Source: Dactylellina haptotyla
Lineage: Eukaryota > Ascomycota > Orbiliomycetes > Orbiliales > Orbiliaceae
Assembly: GCA_031310005.1 (NCBI GenBank)
Contig: CM062383.1
Coordinates: 806,001-870,000 of the forward strand
Direction: 5' to 3'
DNA length: 64,000 nucleotides
Below are positions 58,201 through 64,000 of the stretch, in pieces. Both the position numbers and the translations under genes were made by a program. Every line of letters starts with the position of its first letter. Within the stretch, counting starts at the first letter, position 1. The notes under the pieces are model-generated. The model ran no database searches, had not been told where the DNA came from, and saw only the letters and a list, made by a program, of their open reading frames with translations.

Positions 58201-61200
58201 CGTTCCAGAATGAGCACATGCCCTGGCTACCTGAATGGGCTAAAGAAACAGTCGGCGAAGATTTTTACTATGACAGAGCCCGCGAGGCTCTTGGCTACGA
58301 CGAATCGATAGAGTCCCCTACGATTGCAGATGTCGAAACTGTGAAAATACCAAGAGCACGGTACGAAATCATGCATTGGCAGGACCACGTTCGAATTCTG
58401 CAAACCTGGTGGACCAAAGAGAGCCAAAACGATACTTGGTGGAATGAACTTCTCACTCAACTATCTATTTTCATGAGACCTGAAAACTGGTACCGTTGGA
58501 ATATTCAAAGACCTGATTCCAATTACTATTCAGCACTCACTCCCTCGGATAGGCTAGCAGCTAGATTCGTACAGGAGCCAATTCACGTCGCATCCGAATT
58601 CGGGTTGCACCTTATGGTTGACCATCTAATGAAACAAGCGGCGTCTCAAGCAGAATCAGAACGCGAACTCTGCCCGAGACGAGAATCCAATATTAAAGAA
58701 TTTAAAGCAGCAAGAGTGAGCGCAATATTCGCTACATATCATCAGAATGTGAGTGATGACGAAGAAGAGGAAGAAGAAGAAGAGGACGAAAAAGAAGAAG
58801 AACAGAAAGTAGAAACTGCCCCATTTCCCGAATTTACTATCAAAACAGCTATAGAGAGCACGAGCACCGCAGAATTGATAGCGTTCTTGAGTCTTGGACT
58901 CCCAGACTTATGGGATTGGGCAGTCGACTATCAGGAGTTAATTGAGTCGATGGAACCTTCTCTAAGAGTTGCATGGTTGGCTAGCCAGCTACTTCGGGGT
59001 AAAAAAATTTCACCGAACGAGGAAGTCGAAGACGAGACGCAAGCGAAATTGATATCGGAAGAGAACAAGGATGACAACGAATCAACTTCCATGGCGTCAT
59101 TCGCAAAAGCACCCGAAGAAAAAAGTTCAGCTATTTTGAAAACAATACGAAGCATATATGAGGAATTTCCCGCAGAAAAAGGCGGCACTAGCTTAGAACA
59201 GGATGTGACTGACTTTCTAGCGAAAAACGATAACGACGAGGTTCTCGTGAGGGAAAGCCTTCAGATGTTGATCTCCTCGCATTCAACGCCATCTTTAAAG
59301 TATGGGCAAGGGTCAATATGTGATAAACCGGACCCGTTCGGCTTTTTGCCGATATATATCGCCGCCAGGCACTCTTCCACCGTCAACACTCTTATTAGAC
59401 ACAAAGCAAACGTCAATGCTATTCAAGTGGCTAGATTGTCTACTAAAGTCATAAAGAATACTACGCTGTTGTCGATTCTTCTAGAAATCACAGCTTTAGA
59501 CGAAAACTCTGATGCTATAGAGCAAACGCTACTTACTTCAGCGAAAGCATTGATATCAGAAGGCGCAAAATTAGATGACAAAACTCCTACCAACACCTCA
59601 GCACTTCATCTAGCAGCTCAAATACGGGATCTTAAATTTTTTAAATTAATTATAGTCTCCTGGGAGTGGGATGTACATGCTACTGATGATTTTCAGATGA
59701 CCCCGCTGCACTATTTATTTAAAAGCCCGACGCCGAAAACCGCCGAGAAGATCCACGAAGCTCTTGACATTTGTCAAATAATAGTAAAGTTGAGACGGAT
59801 AGATGGCGGCGAGCTCATTAATGCCGAAGATCATCAGAGTGAGATGCCTTTAGCAGGCGCGATTAGAGGGGGGTTTAAACAAGCAGTAGAGCTCCTTCTG
59901 AAGCTCGGAGCGGATATTAATGATCAAAACAATAGAGGGCAAAATTATTTCCACGTTCTTGCCGGGGGAAGAAGCACTAGAGATGATTCAGATATTACAA
60001 TGGCTCAAACTTTTTTTAGCGCTGGGCTTGACTGCACCAAGCCTGATAAGCACGGTCGAAGCCCATTACATCTCGCCATAGCAACCTCAAAATGGAAACT
60101 TGTTGAATTCTTCTTGCAGAAATACGAAGAAACTGAGAGGCAGAATGCGGCTAATGAGGATCACCCAGCTCTCTTGCGAGATAAACATGGTTGTTCCTTC
60201 CTACACATATTCGCGATGGGGTCTAAGAGCTACGAGGAGAATCGGCTTTGTACTGATTTATTTAAACGGGTTTCATCGCTAATTTCTAAATATGCGGACA
60301 TTAACCAGCTCATTCTAGAACCTAACTCATTGGAGGAGACCCCTCTCCATCTCGCAATTCGGTATCGACAGCACGGAATCGTGAGCTATATACTGGAAAT
60401 TAGTCCCGAAAATAAATGTAGAAATATTTATGGATATACCCCTTTGGACGCGATTTCTGAGCAAGTCGCCGAAGAGTTTACAGCCTTATCGGATGGTATA
60501 ACCGGCTATGGACCTCGACTAGCAGTTTCTAAGAAAATCTTCAAATTGGCTTTCCAGAAAATACTGCCGTCGTCATTCTCCCATTTTGAAACAATCCTTT
60601 TTGCTATCGAGGGGAAAGAAAAGGAATTGGAAGAGCTGAAATTACATGATATCATCAAAACATACGACAATCTTTCGGTAGACGAGCATGGCTGGGCACT
60701 AACTGACCTACTTTCTTTGTATGAAAGAACGCATCTGGCTTCGTTTTGCTCGCAAGATTCTGGATCCCGACCAAAAAATTTTGCTAGGCCATCTGGTAAT
60801 GGACGGGTGCGCCGAGGATGGAAATTCAGGTGGTTTTTAGATAATGGTAAGACATGAACGCATTTTGCAAGAGGCTCCGATACATTATTAGCGTATAAAC
60901 TTACATAGGGCGCCTTTTTCAGATGATATCGCTGCTAGAGACAAAACTATACAGGTCCGCGACTTCTATTGGGGCAACGAGGTTAGGATAATTTCGGATC
61001 ATCCTATTCCACCTTCGAATAAATCATTCTATTTCGAAATATCCAATATCGAGCATGAAGAGAAGTAAGTTTATGTTTTACGTTACTTTCCATTCCGTTT
61101 AGAACGTGGTTCCTAGAGTTTCAGATATGCTCCCTTGTCAAATCGGGTCTGAAATAAGGAGTCTAACAAATGACAATAAAATGTCGTTATAAAAGGCTAG

Positions 61201-61802
61201 GATCTACCTCCCATATAGGGCTTCAACCTCTGCTTAATCCTAGTAATGGTCTTAGGCAAGCATCATATGGAATACTGTTTCACGCTACGGGAAGTGTATA
61301 TATAGACGACGATCACCGGTATTTTTCCACCACTCAGTTCTCAAATCCAGAGTGGACCTCTTTTAGACCGGTATTGACCCCAACCGCCTGCGGATGCTGG
61401 TTTGACCTACGGCAAAGCAGGGTTTTCTTCACAGTTGACGGGAAGATCATACCGGTCTTCTTCACTGTTCCGCCCAGACGTTACTTTCCCTTTCTAGAAA
61501 CCGGTTCTGATGCTGAAGACCTCAAGTTCAATTTCGGTAACGAACTTTTCATATTCAAACTAGCGAATGATACAAACTGGGAATGGGATGGAACGTTCGA
61601 TAATAAAGATCTCTCAAATACCGAAGTTTACTGGCAGCCTAGTGACAATGTAGATTCAGAAAACGGGGATGATGATGAAAATGAGGAAGGGGAAGGGGAA
61701 GGGGGGAGGGGGGAGGGGGGAGATTCGGATGGAGAGGAAGAAAGAGAAGATTATAATTTAGGAGATGGGAAAAACGAAGGAGATGAAGGTGAAGCGGAGT
61801 AA
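55293..61802 (+). CDS. fungal NLR: STAND N-terminal domain-NACHT-ankyrin-SPRY (1933 aa)
   Basis: Nine exons: 55293-55628, 55737-55964, 56067-56208, 56285-56326, 56379-57908, 58005-58060, 58128-60846, 60923-61064 and 61196-61802. All are GT-AG with consistent phase. Residues 1-240 resemble the fungal STAND N-terminal helical domain (Goodbye-like), with FAPESVSIVWFGISSLIQ. NACHT follows, with Walker A APRGHGKS (334-341) and Walker B VYLMIDALDECVD (445-457). A poly-acidic run comes after NACHT, then about eight degenerate ankyrin repeats (about 1182-1630). A SPRY-like module spans exons 8-9 (VRIISDHPIPPSNKSFYFEI, then CGCWFDLRQSRVFFTVDGK), and the tail is Glu/Gly/Asp-rich. It is presumably an intracellular sensor; ligand and effector are unknown. 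Splicing of the 42- and 56-nt exons is inferred from phase. Confidence 0.85.
61684..61725 (+). repeat. G-rich coding minisatellite in the NLR tail
   Basis: Tandem GGGGAA then GGGGGA units on the coding strand, encoding EEGEGEGGRGEGGDS near the C-terminus of the second NLR. Several runs of four to six G close together could form a G-quadruplex and are prone to length change. Confidence 0.8.
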
Positions 61803-62208
61803 TCTCTCATCGCTACGCGGACTATAAAGCGCTGTACCTCTGAATAAGAGACCGGACTTCGCTGTACGGTATACGGTAGTTTGTTTCATGAGAGAGGATG
61901 TCAAGATGCCATGTTTTAAGTCCAGAAAATGGTGACGCCGGTACAAGCCTAATTACCTGCCTTTGTCTGGACTTGATGACTTGGACGAGAGGCTGACTAG
62001 GACTTGGCCCTTGGGTGTTAGGACAGCAGAGGTTGTACACGTTGTTAGGGAATCCTCCAAACTAAGAACTTGCACCTCATGAACTTCTTGGATGTTAATT
62101 ACTTATATATAAAGTTATTTTCAAGTTTATTGCTTTTTGAATTAGTTTTTAATTTTTATCTTTTTGAAAAAAAGGCTTTTATAGTAAATATAATTGCGCG
62201 CTAAGGGT

Positions 62209-62226
62209 GTTTGTAAAACGCGCCAT
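62209..62226 (-). repeat. inverted motif, right arm
   Basis: GTGTTTGTAAAACGCGCC reads on the minus strand as GGCGCGTTTTACAAACAC, matching the left arm at 54088-54106 over GGCGCGTTTT and then imperfectly. Confidence 0.45.
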
Positions 62227-62236
62227 CGCTGCCCAT

Positions 62237-62345
62237 ATGCAATCTGTGTCACATGCCCGAATACCACACGTATACTAATGACTATATAATGCCGTCCTGC
62301 CCTCACATTACCCCGTCACATGCATTGCTAGTTTAATGCGGTATA
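62237..62345 (+). repeat. diverged direct repeat, copy B (right of second NLR)
   Basis: Same orientation as copy A at 53949-54060. It contains ATCTGTGTCAC, ACCACACG, GTCCTGCCCTCACATT, CCCCGTCACATG, CTAGTT and AATGCGGT in the same order. It lacks the 23-bp bracket seen around copy A. Confidence 0.75.
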
Positions 62346-62918
62346 GTTCTTGCGGTACTTAGGAACTTGGGTATTCATTCACTGAGAAGAGATTTGTATT
62401 GAAGACTATGGAATACCCTTATACAAAACGCCTTTTCTGACATGCTACAAAGGCAGAGGCTATTCTTGCGCTGACACAAAGTTCTCTAGTAGTAGTAAAA
62501 TAAACAGAAACGTCAACCAAAGCAAATACACCGCCCCCCAGAGAGAAGAAGAAAATGAGCTCTGCTTCGGCATCTTTATAAAAATCGAACTTGCTCGATA
62601 TCAAAGTGAGACGCTCACAACCAATAGCCATTAACAGTAGAAAAAGAAAAAGACAAGAGGTAATAGAAAAAACAAAAGGAAATTCCCTATTCCCAACCAG
62701 TTTCTCATATGGCACTCTTTCGCCATTTTGTCGTAAAAAAAATTTAGTCCCATAAAGGAGGTATAATAACAAAAAACAAGACAACGAAGTCCCCGTTAGC
62801 CAGCTTCCTAGTAGTTATCGACAGCTCCATGTCGACAGTGTACTCTGTAATCGCAAAAAACAGACAAAAACAAAACAAAAATCACATGAGGTTCCGACGG
62901 AAGAGGAAATTCTTCCGT

Positions 62919-64000
62919 CTAGTCCCTTCTTCTATCATCTTCACCATCGATTAGTGGAGTTCTTTCTCCAACCTCGCTTCCATCGCCCCGTCTGAGCCCT
63001 AAGGCGCCCCAGAAGGTTCTCCACCAGATATCTACACCTCTATCGCCTCGTCCCTCCACAGCGCCAATAGGTCTATCGCTGCCCGAGCCTCCGTTTTCTT
63101 CATCTCCATTGCTAGAACTATACCCGTTCCCACCGCCCAGCGCCTTCACGACATCGCACTTGCAAACTGGACATGTCCTTCTGCGGGTCGTGAGCCAAGG
63201 TGTAATACAGTTCACATGGAATTCGTGACCGCAAGGCAGACGCATGACCTGGCTGACACCCTCCACGTACTCCTCCAAGCAGACAACACACTCTGGTGAC
63301 GGCGGGAAGTACTTAAATCCCGGAAGGATTCGCATGTTCCGACGCGAAGACGAGTATTTTGACTTTTGCTTCGCGTTAGGGGAAGATGACGACGTTGTCG
63401 GCGGTGGAGCGGATGAAACTCGGGTCAGTGGGGGGAAGGCGCTAGAAGATGTGGAAACCTGGGTTGTATCCGGGAAGGAAGACGCGACGTAAGAGCCTGG
63501 TGTGGACTTCTCACTGTGTTGGGGTTGATTAGTTGAAGATGAAGAGGGTATGTTTTGCGGGGCAGATGGGGATGGAGGATCCGATGGTGGCTGATATGTG
63601 TGTACGGGAAGCTGATCAACAAGGCTCTTTGGTGCCCTCCATCGTCGTCGTCTGTAGCGAGACCGGAGCAGAAGCATGGTGTAGACGACAGTCAGGGTGA
63701 TAACTGGGCTGACGACCAGAACAAGCAAGGTATCCACGAACGGAGAACTGCTAAGTCTCGTTGGTGTGAGTGTGATCCAGAGTCCGTGGCTCATGTCTGG
63801 CTTGTCGCTACCGGGCTTGCTACCGTCATCATCATTCTGTCCGAGCCAGCCGAAACCTTCCAACGCCACGGAACCGTCAGTAACGCTATTGCCTTCTTCG
63901 TCGTGCGGTCCAAGAGGGCTGTTACCCCTTCTGTTAGATCTCTTCACCGGGCTCTTCTTGTATCTGTAGTCGAGGTCATGATCGGAGTATCTCTCCGAAG
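62919..64000 (-). CDS. RING-H2 membrane ubiquitin ligase, 5' part outside the window
   Basis: 360 codons in the window; the frame runs past base 64000 without an ATG, so the gene is cut at its 5' side. In order: hydrophilic segment with [10 protein letters not shown], one membrane helix ([20 protein letters not shown]) followed by RSRYRRRRW, a Ser/Pro-rich linker, and a RING-H2 finger. In the finger, CVVC and [15 protein letters not shown] precede CPVC, giving the C-x2-C, C-x-H-x2-H-x2-C, C-x2-C ligands. A disordered tail ends DGEDDRRRD. Layout matches PA-TM-RING E3 ligases of endosome/vacuole membranes; the lumenal PA domain would lie right of the window. Confidence 0.88.
   Translation of the reverse strand, partial: SERYSDHDLDYRYKKSPVKRSNRRGNSPLGPHDEEGNSVTDGSVALEGFGWLGQNDDDGSKPGSDKPDMSHGLWITLTPTRLSSSPFVDTLLVLVVSPVITLTVVYTMLLLRSRYRRRRWRAPKSLVDQLPVHTYQPPSDPPSPSAPQNIPSSSSTNQPQHSEKSTPGSYVASSFPDTTQVSTSSSAFPPLTRVSSAPPPTTSSSSPNAKQKSKYSSSRRNMRILPGFKYFPPSPECVVCLEEYVEGVSQVMRLPCGHEFHVNCITPWLTTRRRTCPVCKCDVVKALGGGNGYSSSNGDEENGGSGSDRPIGAVEGRGDRGVDIWWRTFWGALGLRRGDGSEVGERTPLIDGEDDRRRD

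Larger units (their letters stand above)
61803..62918. other. AT-rich spacer, right flank of the second NLR gene
   Basis: 1.1 kb between the NLR stop and the RING gene stop. 62090-62200 is strongly AT-rich, and 62209-62345 carries the inverted motif and repeat copy B. A hydrophobic 121-codon minus-strand frame (62419-62784) overlaps the expected 3' UTR of the RING gene and is not called. Confidence 0.5.

Noticed and set aside
53949-62345. Direct repeats A and B as long terminal repeats of a retroelement
   Set aside because: The repeats are about 110 bp, and the interior is an ordinary multi-exon host gene with no retroelement parts.
62419-62784. 121-codon hydrophobic minus-strand frame
   Set aside because: Its hydrophobicity comes from T-rich sequence on that strand. 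It lies in the 3' region of the RING gene on the same strand, with no promoter space.

Overview
The window is nuclear DNA of a filamentous ascomycete (Pezizomycotina). The signs are dense genes with many 45-150 bp GT-AG introns, single-copy fungal housekeeping genes, and expanded families typical of that group: fungal NLR/STAND receptors, F-box and 2EXR-like proteins, and multi-pass membrane proteins. The class cannot be fixed from the sequence alone. Gene models were built by hand from reading frame, splice phase and family alignment from memory. No search was run.

Left part (1-26 kb), conserved core. It holds a possible 3' gene end at the edge, a small unknown protein, an endosomal Na+/H+ exchanger (NHX1 type), a probably peroxisomal acyl-CoA dehydrogenase ending in SHL, a multi-pass membrane protein with a 12-nt microexon, then three ribosome-assembly genes in a row: FAF1 (40S), LSG1 (60S export GTPase) and LTV1 (40S). 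LSG1 and LTV1 share a 362-bp divergent promoter carrying a telobox-like AACCCTAA. An unrecognised 399-residue protein and the INO80 chromatin-remodelling ATPase (three exons, 1845 residues) follow.

Middle (26-47 kb). A 4.6-kb stretch without a convincing gene contains long purine/pyrimidine-asymmetric tracts. It leads into an F-box-like protein with a nucleotidyltransferase-like DSDLDIYV motif, a secreted protein with two KRKR sites, two convergent intron-containing tRNA genes (Val-AAC and elongator Met-CAT), an F-box protein, a TPR-like protein, a 2EXR-like protein, and two small coiled-coil proteins each with a C-terminal membrane anchor.

Right part (47-64 kb), the accessory region of most interest. 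Two large NLR-like receptors lie on the + strand. The first is PNP-NACHT-ankyrin (1538 residues, 3 exons). The second has a fungal STAND-type N-terminal domain, then NACHT, ankyrin repeats, a SPRY-like domain and an acidic Gly/Glu tail (1933 residues, 9 exons). A CRAL-TRIO/Sec14-like gene lies between them on the other strand. The second receptor sits in an AT-rich island bracketed by diverged direct repeats about 110 bp long and, just inside them, a short inverted GGCGCGTTTT motif. This suggests it may have arrived as a unit. The window ends inside a RING-H2 membrane ubiquitin ligase gene.
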